From CADCUY01 sp964242735 (GTDB taxonomy: Bacteria > Actinomycetota > Actinomycetes > Actinomycetales > Quadrisphaeraceae): 64,000 nucleotides of DNA. The translations under genes and the position numbers were made by a program. The notes below the pieces were generated by a model. The model saw nothing but the letters and a program-made list of their open reading frames with translations, did no database searches and was not told where the DNA came from. Shown one piece after another: positions 31,755 to 40,711 of the stretch. The DNA is taken from assembly GCA_964242735.1 (NCBI GenBank), contig CAXTAK010000003.1, positions 124,001 through 188,000 of the forward strand. The letters are read 5' to 3'. The stretch's first letter is position 1; the number at the start of each line of letters is the position of its first letter.

Positions 31755-32849
31755 TCAGGCGGGGTGGGCGCCCACGAGGACCACGCCCCCACCGTCGACG
31801 CCCTTGGCCCCCCGCGTGGTCTCCCCGTGCGGCCCGCCGCCCTGCGCCACGACGCGGCCGGCGACCCAGGCGGGCACGCCCTCCGCTGCGAGGAGCGTCA
31901 GCACGGCGTCCACCCCCGGCGCGCCCACCAGCGCCACCATGCCCACACCCTGGTTGAAGGTGCGCTCGGCGTCCGCGACGGGCACCCGCCCCAGGTGGCG
32001 CACGAGGTCGAAGACCGGCAGCGGGGTCCACGTGGACCGGTCCACCACGGCGTCCAGGTGCGGTGGCAGCACGCGCGCCAGGTTCGCGGCGAGCCCGCCA
32101 CCGGTGACGTGGGAGAACGCGCGGACCTCGCACGCGGGGTCCCGGGCCACGCGCAGGCACGGGCGGGTGTACAGCCGGGTGGGCTCCAGCAGCTCCTCAC
32201 CGACGGTGCGCCCCAGCTCGTCGGCGTGGCGCTCCAGTGACCAGGCGGCGTCGGCGAGGACCTGGCGCACCAGGGAGTAGCCGTTGGCGTGCAGCCCGGA
32301 CGAGCCCATGGCCACCACCGCGTCGCCCTCGCGCACCCGGCCCGCGCCCAGCAGCGCGTCCGCCTCCACGACCCCGGTGGCCGCCCCCGCGAGGTCGTAC
32401 TCGTCGGGTCCCAGCAGCCCCGGGTGCTCGGCGGTCTCCCCGCCGATCAGCGCGCACCCGACCTCGGCGCAGGCCCGCGCGACCCCGGCGACGACGGTGG
32501 CGACCCGTTCGGGCACCACCCGCCCCACGGCGAGGTAGTCGGTCATGAACAGCGGCTCCGCGCCGCACACGACGAGGTCGTCGACGACCATCGCCACGAG
32601 GTCCTGCCCGACGGTGTCGTGGCGGTCCAGGGCCTGGGCGATCGCGACCTTGGTGCCCACACCGTCGGTGGAGGTGGCGAGCAGCGGTCGCCGGTAGCGG
32701 GTGAGCGCGCTCGCGTCGTACAGGCCCGCGAACCCCCCGGTGCCCCCGAGCACCCGCGGCCCGTGGGTGGCGGCGACCGCGGCGCGCATCAGGGTGACGG
32801 CCCGGTCACCGGCCTCGACGTCGACGCCCGCCGCGGCGTACGTGGTCAC
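31755..32849 (-). CDS. purM: phosphoribosylformylglycinamidine cyclo-ligase
   Basis: 364 residues; closes the imidazole ring to AIR in purine synthesis using ATP. The N-terminal TYAAAGVDVEAGDRAV, the catalytic LLATSTDGVGTKVAIA, GGETAEHPG and the SHVTGGGLAANLARVLP segment are all present. GTG 32849 overlaps the purF stop as GTGA, so purF-purM are coupled. Confidence 0.96.
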   Translation of the reverse strand: MTTYAAAGVDVEAGDRAVTLMRAAVAATHGPRVLGGTGGFAGLYDASALTRYRRPLLATSTDGVGTKVAIAQALDRHDTVGQDLVAMVVDDLVVCGAEPLFMTDYLAVGRVVPERVATVVAGVARACAEVGCALIGGETAEHPGLLGPDEYDLAGAATGVVEADALLGAGRVREGDAVVAMGSSGLHANGYSLVRQVLADAAWSLERHADELGRTVGEELLEPTRLYTRPCLRVARDPACEVRAFSHVTGGGLAANLARVLPPHLDAVVDRSTWTPLPVFDLVRHLGRVPVADAERTFNQGVGMVALVGAPGVDAVLTLLAAEGVPAWVAGRVVAQGGGPHGETTRGAKGVDGGGVVLVGAHPA

Positions 32850-34357
32850 CGCACGGCCAGCGGCAGCTCGATGAGGGTCTGGCCCGCGACCTCGGTGGGC
32901 GCGCCGTCCCCGACGCCCGGGTGGCCGAGCAGGCGGACGTCGTCGGGGAGCCCCGCGGGGTAGGTGCCGGTGAAGCAGGCGGTGCAGAGCGCGGACGGCG
33001 CCTGCTCGGTGGCGGCGACCATCGCCTCGAGGGAGATGTGCCCGAGGGAGTCGGCCCCCAGGGAGGCGCGCACCTCCTCGACCGCCAGGCCCGAGGCGAT
33101 CAGCTCCGCGCGGGTGGCGAAGTCGATGCCGTAGAAGCACGGCCACCGCACCGGCGGCGAGGAGATGCGCACGTGCACCTCCGCGGCGCCGGCCTCGCGC
33201 AGCATCCGCACCAGCGCCCGCTGGGTGTTGCCGCGCACGATGGAGTCGTCGACGACCACGAGGCGCTGACCGGCGATGACCTCGCGCAGCGGGTTCAGCT
33301 TCAGGCGGATGCCGAGCTGGCGGATGGTCTGGTTGGGCTGGATGAAGGTGCGGCCCACGTAGGCGTTCTTCACCAGGCCCTGGCCGTAGGGGATGCCCGA
33401 GCCGGCGGCGTACCCGATGGCCGCCGGGGTCCCGGACTCCGGGGTGGGGATGACCAGGTCGGCCTCCACCGGGTGCTCGGCCGCGAGGCTGCGGCCCATC
33501 GCCACCCGGGCCGCGTGCACCCCGCGCCCGGCGATCGTGGTGTCGGGCCGGGCGAGGTAGACGTACTCGAAGACGCACCCCGACGGGGTGGCGGGCGCGA
33601 AGCGCGAGCGGCGCAGGCCGTCGGCGTCGATGGCGATCAGCTCACCGGGCTCGACCTCGCGGACGAACGAGGCGCCGACGATGTCGAGCGCGGCGGTCTC
33701 GGAGGCCACGACCCACCCGGCCTCGAGGCGGCCCAGCACCAGCGGGCGGACGCCGTGGGGGTCGCGGGCGGCGTACAGGGTGTCCTCGTCCATGAAGACC
33801 AGGCTGAAGGCGCCCCGCAGGTGCGGCAGCACCTCCAGCGCGGTGGCCTCCAGGGTGCGGTCGGCGTCACCGGCCAGCAGAGCGGTGACCAGCGCGGTGT
33901 CGGTGGTGTTGCCCCGGCCGAGCTCCCCGACGGCGCCGCGCTCGGCGACCAGGGCGCGCAGCTCGGCGGTGTTGGTGAGGTTGCCGTTGTGGGCCAGGGC
34001 CACGGTGCCGCCGGCGGTGGCACCGAGGGTGGGCTGCGCGTTCTGCCAGTGGCTGCCACCGGTGGTGGAGTACCGGGTGTGGCCGACGCCGACGTGCCCG
34101 GTCAGGCCCTGCAGCGCTGCCTCGTCGAAGACCTGGGAGACGAGCCCCATGTCCTTGTAGACGAGGATCTGCGAGCCGTTGGACGTCGCGATGCCCGCCG
34201 ACTCCTGGCCGCGGTGCTGCAGGGCGTACAGCCCGAAGTACACCAGGCGGGCGACGTCCTCCCCAGGGGCCCAGATGCCGAAGACCCCGCAGGCGTCCTG
34301 CGGACCCTTCTCGCCGGGCATGAGGTCGTGGGTCAGTCGTCCGTCGGCGCGGGCCAC
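32846..34357 (-). CDS. purF: amidophosphoribosyltransferase
   Basis: 503 residues; commits PRPP to purine synthesis. The short propeptide ends before the N-terminal nucleophile Cys23 (GPQDACGVFGIW), followed by the glutaminase domain (LYALQHRGQESAG, ALAHNGNLTN). The C-terminal phosphoribosyltransferase has the PRPP loop VVVDDSIVRGNTQRALVRML. Several Cys toward the C terminus (CTACFTGTYP) are consistent with a B. subtilis-type Fe-S enzyme, though I cannot verify all four ligands. Confidence 0.96.
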   Translation of the reverse strand: MARADGRLTHDLMPGEKGPQDACGVFGIWAPGEDVARLVYFGLYALQHRGQESAGIATSNGSQILVYKDMGLVSQVFDEAALQGLTGHVGVGHTRYSTTGGSHWQNAQPTLGATAGGTVALAHNGNLTNTAELRALVAERGAVGELGRGNTTDTALVTALLAGDADRTLEATALEVLPHLRGAFSLVFMDEDTLYAARDPHGVRPLVLGRLEAGWVVASETAALDIVGASFVREVEPGELIAIDADGLRRSRFAPATPSGCVFEYVYLARPDTTIAGRGVHAARVAMGRSLAAEHPVEADLVIPTPESGTPAAIGYAAGSGIPYGQGLVKNAYVGRTFIQPNQTIRQLGIRLKLNPLREVIAGQRLVVVDDSIVRGNTQRALVRMLREAGAAEVHVRISSPPVRWPCFYGIDFATRAELIASGLAVEEVRASLGADSLGHISLEAMVAATEQAPSALCTACFTGTYPAGLPDDVRLLGHPGVGDGAPTEVAGQTLIELPLAVR

Positions 34358-34367
34358 GTGCTCCAGG

Positions 34368-34736
34368 CTAGCGGGGTGCGGCGCGCCGGCGGTCGCGCGC
34401 GGCGCGGCGCTCGGCGCGCCGTCCGGCTGCCAGGGCCGCCACGGCGCCCAGCAGCGCGCCGACCAGGCCCAGCAGCACCGCGAGGTACCCGAAGACCGCG
34501 CCGAGGCCGTAGTCGATGCCGTCGCGGCCCCCGGGGCGCCCGTAGGCGAGGGTCACCGCGGCGGCCACGACGAGCGCCACCGCGATGCCCGTGGCGATGA
34601 AGACGGTGGTGCGGGGTGCGCGGCGCAGTCGGACGGTGCCCACCGGAGCCGGTGCCGCGGGTGCGCCGTCCTCGGGCGGCTCAGCGGCGCGGGGCGCCGA
34701 GGGCTCGCCCCCGTGGGGCGCCGGAGGCTGGGTCAC
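34368..34736 (-). CDS. small two-helix membrane protein
   Basis: 122 residues. Pro/Ala-rich cytosolic start, then two membrane helices (TTVFIATGIAVALVVAAAVT and GYLAVLLGLVGALLGAVAAL) and a highly basic tail (RRAERRAARDRRRAAPR). Actinomycetes often carry such a protein between the sterol-carrier gene and purF; function unknown. Located 10 bases upstream of purF on the same strand. Confidence 0.65.
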   Translation of the reverse strand: MTQPPAPHGGEPSAPRAAEPPEDGAPAAPAPVGTVRLRRAPRTTVFIATGIAVALVVAAAVTLAYGRPGGRDGIDYGLGAVFGYLAVLLGLVGALLGAVAALAAGRRAERRAARDRRRAAPR

Positions 34737-34767
34737 GACCTCGACGGTACCCGGGTGGTGTGCTGCG

Positions 34768-35160
34768 TCAGGGCCTAGCGGTGCCGTCCGCGCCGGGGCC
34801 GAGCAGCGGCAGCCACGGCGCGAGCGACGCCCGCTCGCCGCTGGCCCGCACCGTGCCGTCGGCCACCGCCTCCGCCCAGGTCAGCGACCCCACCGCCAGG
34901 CGCAGCCACGTGGCGGCGTCGGTCTCGACGACGTTGGGCGGGGTCCCACGGGTGTGGCGGGGACCCTCCACGCACTGCGTGACCCCGTGCGGGGAGACGC
35001 GCACCTCCACCGAGCGGCCCGGCGCGCGCTCGGCGAGCTCCTCGAGGGTGTACCGGACGGCGGTCGCCGTCCCGGTGCGGGTGCGGTCCCCGGGACCGGA
35101 CTCCCACGCGTCGACAGCAGCCAGCCCGTCCTGGTGGGAGATCCGGCGGCGAGCGGGCAC
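34768..35160 (-). CDS. sterol carrier family protein
   Basis: 130 residues from GTG 35160. YTLEELAERAPGRSVEVRVS and TDAATWLRLAVGSLTWAEAV are the core strands/helix of the short SCP2-like family that conserved actinobacterial purine clusters carry next to purF. Its link with purine metabolism is not known; lipid or coenzyme binding is inferred from the fold only. Confidence 0.8.
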   Translation of the reverse strand: MPARRRISHQDGLAAVDAWESGPGDRTRTGTATAVRYTLEELAERAPGRSVEVRVSPHGVTQCVEGPRHTRGTPPNVVETDAATWLRLAVGSLTWAEAVADGTVRASGERASLAPWLPLLGPGADGTARP

Positions 35161-35170
35161 GACCCCAGTC

Positions 35171-36016
35171 TCAGCGGAGCACGACGCCGAGGCACGCCCG
35201 GGACAGCAGCGCGTCCCAGAAGAGCATGCCGTCCATCCACAGCGCACCCGGTGTCGCCCACGCACCGATGACCGCCAGCTCCTCGTCCACCGACGGCTGC
35301 GCGGACCAGTCGCGCGGGTGGAGGTCGAGCACCGCCATCTGGGCGGACGCGACGTCGGCGACGCGGAACCCGGCGGGCACCGGCTCCGACGGTGGCCACG
35401 GCGGCTGCACCGCTCGCGCGGGGCGGGGCCCTGGCTCGGGGTGGGCGCAGCCGGGGCCGACCTCGACGAGCACGACGGGGCCGTCCGGCAGACCCTCCTC
35501 GCGGTCGGTGGCGCGCGGGAGGTCCTCCAGTGCCAGACCCGACTCCTGCGCCAACCGGCGTCGGGCCCAGCGGAGCCGCTCCAGGGGGTCGAGGTGTGCT
35601 GCCTCCACCGGCACGTCATGTGCCGGGTCACCCCACCGCCGCCGCGGCGTCCGCGCGTCGTAGGGCTCGATGAGCGACTCGGCGTCCCAGAAGACCGAGC
35701 GCACCCCCTGCTTCCCCGGCACGGGCAGCCGCTCACGGGCCGCCGCCACAGCGCTCGTCACACCCCCGAGGTGGTCGAGGACGGCCGCGCGGTCCTGGGT
35801 GAGCACGGCGTCCGCGGCGGCGGAGGCCCGCATGCCCGTGACGAGGAGGGCGCGGAGCAGGACGGCGTCGTCGACCTGGCGCGGGTGGTGCAGGCGGCGC
35901 CGGGTCGACGGGTCGACCTCCTGGGGCGGTAGCCAGCCGCGATCCCCGTAGTCGCGCAGGCGGGGCACGCTGATGCCCGTCATGCGGGAGAAGACGACGG
36001 GGCTCAGCAGGTCCAC
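35171..36016 (-). CDS. MerR-like regulator with C-terminal sensor domain
   Basis: 281 residues from GTG 36016. The N-terminal MerR-type HTH reads FSRMTGISVPRLRDYGDRGW followed by LPPQEVDPSTRRRLHHPRQV; the middle helix and C-terminal domain (VVLVEVGPGCAHPEP, RVADVASAQMAVLDLHPRDW) look like a GyrI-like ligand-binding part. Ten bases separate it from the sterol carrier gene, so the two are probably cotranscribed. Ligand unknown. Confidence 0.7.
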   Translation of the reverse strand: MDLLSPVVFSRMTGISVPRLRDYGDRGWLPPQEVDPSTRRRLHHPRQVDDAVLLRALLVTGMRASAAADAVLTQDRAAVLDHLGGVTSAVAAARERLPVPGKQGVRSVFWDAESLIEPYDARTPRRRWGDPAHDVPVEAAHLDPLERLRWARRRLAQESGLALEDLPRATDREEGLPDGPVVLVEVGPGCAHPEPGPRPARAVQPPWPPSEPVPAGFRVADVASAQMAVLDLHPRDWSAQPSVDEELAVIGAWATPGALWMDGMLFWDALLSRACLGVVLR

Positions 36017-36288
36017 CCCCTCAGGTTCCCGCGCCGGCGCGCCGGCGCGCACGGGCTCCAGCGCACCTGTGGACAGAGCGCACGGCAGGTGCCTGCGCTC
36101 CGGCAGTGCCCTCCGCCCACCGGAGGATCGACGCGCTGCACTGTGGACGACGCACATCATCCACAGGAGGCGACGTGGAAGCTCCGGCACCCGGAGGGTG
36201 CGGCGGGAAGGGAGCGACCCTCCATGACCTCACGGTGGGTGATCGAATCCCGCGGTGCGTCGTCGCACGCCTGCTGAGCGGAGCGCGC

Positions 36289-38703
36289 TCACACCTCCGG
36301 GGGACCGAAGGCGACGGGCAGGGTCCGTCCGTGGGCGGACCGCAGCTCGCCCAGGGGGATGGTGAACAGCCCCTGGACGTCGAGCCCGGGCCCCGCGACG
36401 TCCGGGTCGACCTCGCCCGGGCCAGGGGCGTTCGGCCCTGCCGCGGCGGGGCCACCAGCGCCACCGGCGTCGGAGACCCCGACGCGCAGGTGCGGCACCC
36501 CGCGGGCGGTGCACACGTCGGTGAAGCGCACCTCCTCGCTGCGCGGCACCGCCACGAGCACCCGCGCGGTCGACTCCGAGAACAGGGCGGTGGCGGCGTC
36601 CACCCCGTCGCGCTCGCACAGCTCGCCCAGCCACAGCCGCGCCCCGACGCCGTACCGCAGGCACCCCTCGACCACCGCCTGCGCCAGCCCCCCGTCGGCG
36701 AGGTCGTGCGCGGCGTCCACCAGCCCGTCCCGCGAGCACGAGACCATCACCGCGGCCAGGGTGCGCTCGGCCTCGAGGTCCACCCCCGGCGGGGTCCCCC
36801 CGAGGTGGTCGTGGACGACGGCGGCCCACTCGCTGCCCGACAGCTCCTCGCGCGTGGTGCCCAGCAGGTACAGGTTCTGGCCCGGCTCGCGCCACCCCGA
36901 CGGGGTGCGGCGCGCGACGTCGTCCAGCACCCCCAGCACCCCGACCACCGGCGTCGGGTGGATCGGGGCGTGCCCGGTCTGGTTGTACAGGCTCACGTTG
37001 CCGCCCGTGACCGGCACCCCGAGCACGGCGCACGCATCGGCCAGGCCCCGAGCCACCTCGGCGAACTGCCACATCACCCCGGGGTCCTCCGGGGAGCCGA
37101 AGTTCAAGCAGTCCGTGACCGCCAGCGGCGTCGCCCCGGTGACCGCGACGTTGCGGTAGGACTCCACCAGAGCCAGCTGCGCGCCCGCGTGCGGGTCGAG
37201 CCGGGCGTAGCGGCCGTTGCCGTCCAGGGAGAGCGCGACGCCGAGCCCGGTGGCCTCGTCGATGCGCACCACGCCCGCGTCGTCGGGGGTGGCCAGCGCG
37301 GTGCCGCCCCCGACGTACCGGTCGTACTGGTCGGTGACCCAGGCGCGGCTGCACAGGTTCGGGGACGCGACCAGGCGCAGCACGGTGGCGCGCAGCTCCT
37401 CGCCGGTGGTGGGCCGCGGCAGGGCCTCGGCGGGGTCGGCGGCGAGGATCTCGAGCTCGGCGGGGCGCGTGGTGGGGCGGTCGTACACCGGGCCCTCGTG
37501 GGCGACGGTGCGCGGCGGCACGTCGACGACGAGCTCCCCGCGCCAGGTCACCTGCAGGCGCCCGGTGGCGGTGACCTCGCCGATGACGGTGGCCTCGACG
37601 TCCCACCGGGTGGTGATCGCCAAGAATGCGTCGAGGTCGGCGGGGGCGACGACGGCCATCATCCGCTCCTGGGACTCGCTCATCAGCACCTCCTCGGGGG
37701 CGAGGGAGGGGTCGCGGAGCGGGACGGCGTCCAGGCGCACGGCCATGCCGCCGTCCCCGGCGCTGGCCAGCTCCGACGTCGCGCAGCTCAGCCCGGCACC
37801 GCCGAGGTCCTGGATGCCGGCCACGGTGCCGGAGGCGAACAGCTCGAGGCAGCACTCGATGAGCAGCTTCTCGGTGAAGGGGTCACCGACCTGCACGGCA
37901 GGGCGCTTGCGGGAGCGCCGCCCGTCCAGGTCGTCGTCCGCGTCGTCGGCATGGCGCTCGAAGGTGTCGCTGGCCAGCACCGACACCCCGCCGATGCCGT
38001 CCCCGCCGGTGCGCGCACCGAACAGCACCACGAGGTTGCCCTCGCCGGAGGCGTTGGCGAGGTGGAGGTCCTCGTGACGCATGACGCCGATGCACGCGGC
38101 GTTGACCAGCGGGTTGCCCTGGTAGACGGCGTCGAAGACGACCTCGCCGCCGATGTTGGGCAGACCCAGGCAGTTGCCGTAGCCGCCGACGCCGGCGACG
38201 ACGCCGGGGAGCACGCGGGCGGTGTCAGGGTGGTCGATCGCGCCGAGGCGCAGGGAGTCCATGACGGCGATCGGGCGTGCGCCCATGGCGATGATGTCGC
38301 GCACGATGCCGCCGACGCCGGTGGCGGCGCCCTGGTGGGGCTCGACGTAGCTGGGGTGGTTGTGGCTCTCGACCTTGAAGGTCACCGCCCACCCGTGGCC
38401 GACGTCGACGACCCCGGCGTTCTCCCCGATGCCGACGAGGAGCTTGGAGCGCATGGCCTCGGTGGTCTTCTCCCCGAACTGGCGCAGGTGCACCTTGGAG
38501 GACTTGTACGAGCAGTGCTCGGACCACATCACGGAGTACATGGCCAGCTCCGACGACGTCGGCCGGCGCCCGAGGATGGCGCGGATGCGGGCGTACTCGT
38601 CGTCGTGGAGGCCGAGGTCGGCGTGGGGCTGGGGGTGGTCGGGGGTGGCCCGGGCCCGGGTCACGGTGTCGGTGGGGGCGCCGATCGGGGGCTCGGTGGT
38701 CAC
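36289..38703 (-). CDS. purL: phosphoribosylformylglycinamidine synthase, large subunit
   Basis: 804 residues, small-type PurL that works with separate PurQ and PurS. Motifs: [33 protein letters not shown], the ATP site [15 protein letters not shown] and a second half with [20 protein letters not shown] and [14 protein letters not shown]. Starts at GTG 38703. It lies 3.9 kb downstream of purQ, from which it is separated by a sigma-factor cassette and a mazEF remnant. Confidence 0.96.
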   Translation of the reverse strand: MTTEPPIGAPTDTVTRARATPDHPQPHADLGLHDDEYARIRAILGRRPTSSELAMYSVMWSEHCSYKSSKVHLRQFGEKTTEAMRSKLLVGIGENAGVVDVGHGWAVTFKVESHNHPSYVEPHQGAATGVGGIVRDIIAMGARPIAVMDSLRLGAIDHPDTARVLPGVVAGVGGYGNCLGLPNIGGEVVFDAVYQGNPLVNAACIGVMRHEDLHLANASGEGNLVVLFGARTGGDGIGGVSVLASDTFERHADDADDDLDGRRSRKRPAVQVGDPFTEKLLIECCLELFASGTVAGIQDLGGAGLSCATSELASAGDGGMAVRLDAVPLRDPSLAPEEVLMSESQERMMAVVAPADLDAFLAITTRWDVEATVIGEVTATGRLQVTWRGELVVDVPPRTVAHEGPVYDRPTTRPAELEILAADPAEALPRPTTGEELRATVLRLVASPNLCSRAWVTDQYDRYVGGGTALATPDDAGVVRIDEATGLGVALSLDGNGRYARLDPHAGAQLALVESYRNVAVTGATPLAVTDCLNFGSPEDPGVMWQFAEVARGLADACAVLGVPVTGGNVSLYNQTGHAPIHPTPVVGVLGVLDDVARRTPSGWREPGQNLYLLGTTREELSGSEWAAVVHDHLGGTPPGVDLEAERTLAAVMVSCSRDGLVDAAHDLADGGLAQAVVEGCLRYGVGARLWLGELCERDGVDAATALFSESTARVLVAVPRSEEVRFTDVCTARGVPHLRVGVSDAGGAGGPAAAGPNAPGPGEVDPDVAGPGLDVQGLFTIPLGELRSAHGRTLPVAFGPPEV

Positions 38704-38782
38704 GCCCGCAGGCTATCGACGCCGGTGCGCGGCGGGCACCGCGCTGGGCGCCGCAGCAAGGACGCCGTGGCGCGCCGCAGGC

Positions 38783-39421
38783 TCATCCCACCGGCCTGTC
38801 GGCCTCGCGCACGCGGCTCCACGCCGTGCCGGTCACGGCGACCACCGGGTCGGGGTACCACTCCTCAGACACCTGCGCCTCCATCGACACGACCAGCACG
38901 GTGATGCCGTCGCGAGAGGTGGCCCTCGCCCTCCACGTACCGTCACCCTGGTCGACCGCGATGGCCAGGGAGTCCTCGCCCTCGACGCTGTAGTCACTGA
39001 CGTGCACCTCACGGCCGTCCGCGTCGGCGTCCGCGCAGGCCTGCGCACCACCGCGCAGGGCGGCGCTGTACGCCTGGGCTGCCGCGACACCGCCCTCGTC
39101 GCCGGGGCCGGGGCCGGAGAAGCGCAGCAACCGCTCCTCGACCTCCATGACGTCGAGCCCGCGCTCGAAGGATCCGGGCTCCGTCCAGGAGGTCGACCAC
39201 GCCTGCTCGGGCAGCGGCGCACCGGGCAGCGACGTGCCGGGGCACCAGCCGGTCGACAGCGCGGCGTCCTCGACGGGGGCGGCGACCGGGGCAGGATCGG
39301 CCGGCTGGTCGGGCGGCCCCAGGTCGGTGTCGGTGATCAGGTGCCCGGCGGTCAGGGCGGGCCGGTCCGCCGGGTGGTCGCGCAGGTGGCTGGCGGCGTC
39401 GTCGGCGCTGGCCGCGGTCAC
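38783..39421 (-). CDS. extracytoplasmic-domain-like protein, second half of a split pair
   Basis: 212 residues from GTG 39421, which overlaps the previous stop (GTGA). It has no signal peptide, yet its Cys/Trp pattern (STGWCPGTSLPGAPLPEQAW, then DSLAIAVDQGDGTWRARATS) resembles the external repeat domains of the 502-residue protein encoded upstream in the same cassette. Either a coupled gene or the C-terminal domain of the preceding gene cut off by a frameshift. Confidence 0.5.
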   Translation of the reverse strand: MTAASADDAASHLRDHPADRPALTAGHLITDTDLGPPDQPADPAPVAAPVEDAALSTGWCPGTSLPGAPLPEQAWSTSWTEPGSFERGLDVMEVEERLLRFSGPGPGDEGGVAAAQAYSAALRGGAQACADADADGREVHVSDYSVEGEDSLAIAVDQGDGTWRARATSRDGITVLVVSMEAQVSEEWYPDPVVAVTGTAWSRVREADRPVG

Positions 39422-40191
39422 CGTGGCCGCACCCACAGCGCGGTCGGACCCCCGACGGTCGCGGCCTGCACCTCCCACGACCCCTGCCGCGCGGGCACCA
39501 CGGTCATCACCGGCGCCTGACCAGGCACACCGGCGGTCTCCACCGGCTCGCCCTCGTCGCACGCCGCAGCGCCGTCCGTCATCTCCTGCAGCCAGGCATC
39601 GACCGCTGCGAGCTCGGCGCCGCCACCCGGCGCCCAGCGGAACGCGTCGAACCGCAGGTCCGCCACCGGGCGGTCCTCGCTGGGGACGATCCACGTCGAG
39701 ACCCAGTGGTCCGACGGCTCCACGAGCTGATCGAGCAGCTCGCCCTTCAGGACCTGGTCGCGGCACCAGTCGGGGACCCACTGACCTCCCACGTCGGCGC
39801 TGCCCGCTGGTTCCCAGGCCCCGTCGGCCGGGAAGGTGGTCGACACGTCCCGCGTGGTCAGGAGGGCCGCGCCGCGGGTCGACCCCGGCAGGCCCGCCCA
39901 CCGCGCCCAGTCGGTGAGGTCGTCGACGTCCGTGGCAGCAGGGGGCAGCGGCGCCGTGGTGCTGGCCGGCGCAGGACCGGGCGCCTCCACCAGCAGGAGC
40001 ACCAGCGCGAGGGCCCCGGCCGTGGTGAGCGCGCCGGCCACCGCTGCTGCGAGGGCCCGCAGGGTGCGCTGGCGCTGACGCCCGTCGGCGCCGTGCTGGA
40101 GTCGGGCCGGCTGCGGGTGGCCTTCACGCTCCTGTGACGCCCCCGCCGGTGCTGGGGTTGCCCGCCGGCTCGGTCCACCGCCGAACGGCAC
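39418..40191 (-). CDS. membrane-anchored protein downstream of sigma factor
   Basis: About 257 residues if GTG 40191 is the start, overlapping the sigma gene by 68 bases; the true start is unclear. A basic stretch is followed by one helix (LAAAVAGALTTAGALALVLL) and an external domain with WVPDWCRDQVLKGELLDQLV and TDGAAACDEGEPVETAG. The position after a SigE-type factor suggests an anti-sigma or sensor role, but no zinc-finger anti-sigma motif is seen. Confidence 0.55.
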   Translation of the reverse strand: MPFGGGPSRRATPAPAGASQEREGHPQPARLQHGADGRQRQRTLRALAAAVAGALTTAGALALVLLLVEAPGPAPASTTAPLPPAATDVDDLTDWARWAGLPGSTRGAALLTTRDVSTTFPADGAWEPAGSADVGGQWVPDWCRDQVLKGELLDQLVEPSDHWVSTWIVPSEDRPVADLRFDAFRWAPGGGAELAAVDAWLQEMTDGAAACDEGEPVETAGVPGQAPVMTVVPARQGSWEVQAATVGGPTALWVRPR

Positions 40192-40711
40192 CGCCCTCGC
40201 CGAGGTCCCCCGCGGCCCGCAGGGCCGCCAGCCCGCGGCGGGCGCTGCTGCGCACCGTGGACGGCGCCATCGACAGCACGCCGGCGATCTCGTGGTCGGG
40301 CATCCCCTCGTAGTACCGCAGCACCAGGACGGCGCGGTGCTTGATCGGGAGACGGCGCAGCGCCGCCAGCACCGCGGCGCGCTCGCCCGCGGCGGTGGAG
40401 GGGTCATCGAGGGTGCCGTCCACCGCCAGGGCGCCGTCGGCGCTGGGGTGCTCGCGCCGCGCCGGCCGCCGCCACCACGACATCGCGGCGTTGACGAGCA
40501 TCCGGTTGACGTAGGCGGCGGGGTCGTCGGCGGAGCTGACCCGGTGCCACTTCAGCAGAGCCGTGGCCAGCACGTCCTGCACCAGGTCCTCCGCGTCCTG
40601 CTCGCGGCGCACCAGGCCGCGGGCCATCGCCAGCATCGGGGCGGCGCGGCGGGCGACGAAGTCCTCGAAGCCAGCGGCGTGATCAGCACGGGGGACGCGC
40701 AGGAGGCTCAT
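40124..40711 (-). CDS. SigE-type (ECF) RNA polymerase sigma factor
   Basis: 195 residues from ATG 40711, which overlaps the stop of the upstream gene (ATGA). Region 2 has ARGLVRREQDAEDLVQDVLA and NRMLVNAAMSWWRR; region 4 has LPIKHRAVLVLRYYEGMPDH and EIAGVLSMAPSTVRSSARRG. Belongs to the actinobacterial SigE subgroup of ECF-like factors. The membrane proteins on both sides are likely its regulators. Confidence 0.92.
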   Translation of the reverse strand: MSLLRVPRADHAAGFEDFVARRAAPMLAMARGLVRREQDAEDLVQDVLATALLKWHRVSSADDPAAYVNRMLVNAAMSWWRRPARREHPSADGALAVDGTLDDPSTAAGERAAVLAALRRLPIKHRAVLVLRYYEGMPDHEIAGVLSMAPSTVRSSARRGLAALRAAGDLGEGGAVRRWTEPAGNPSTGGGVTGA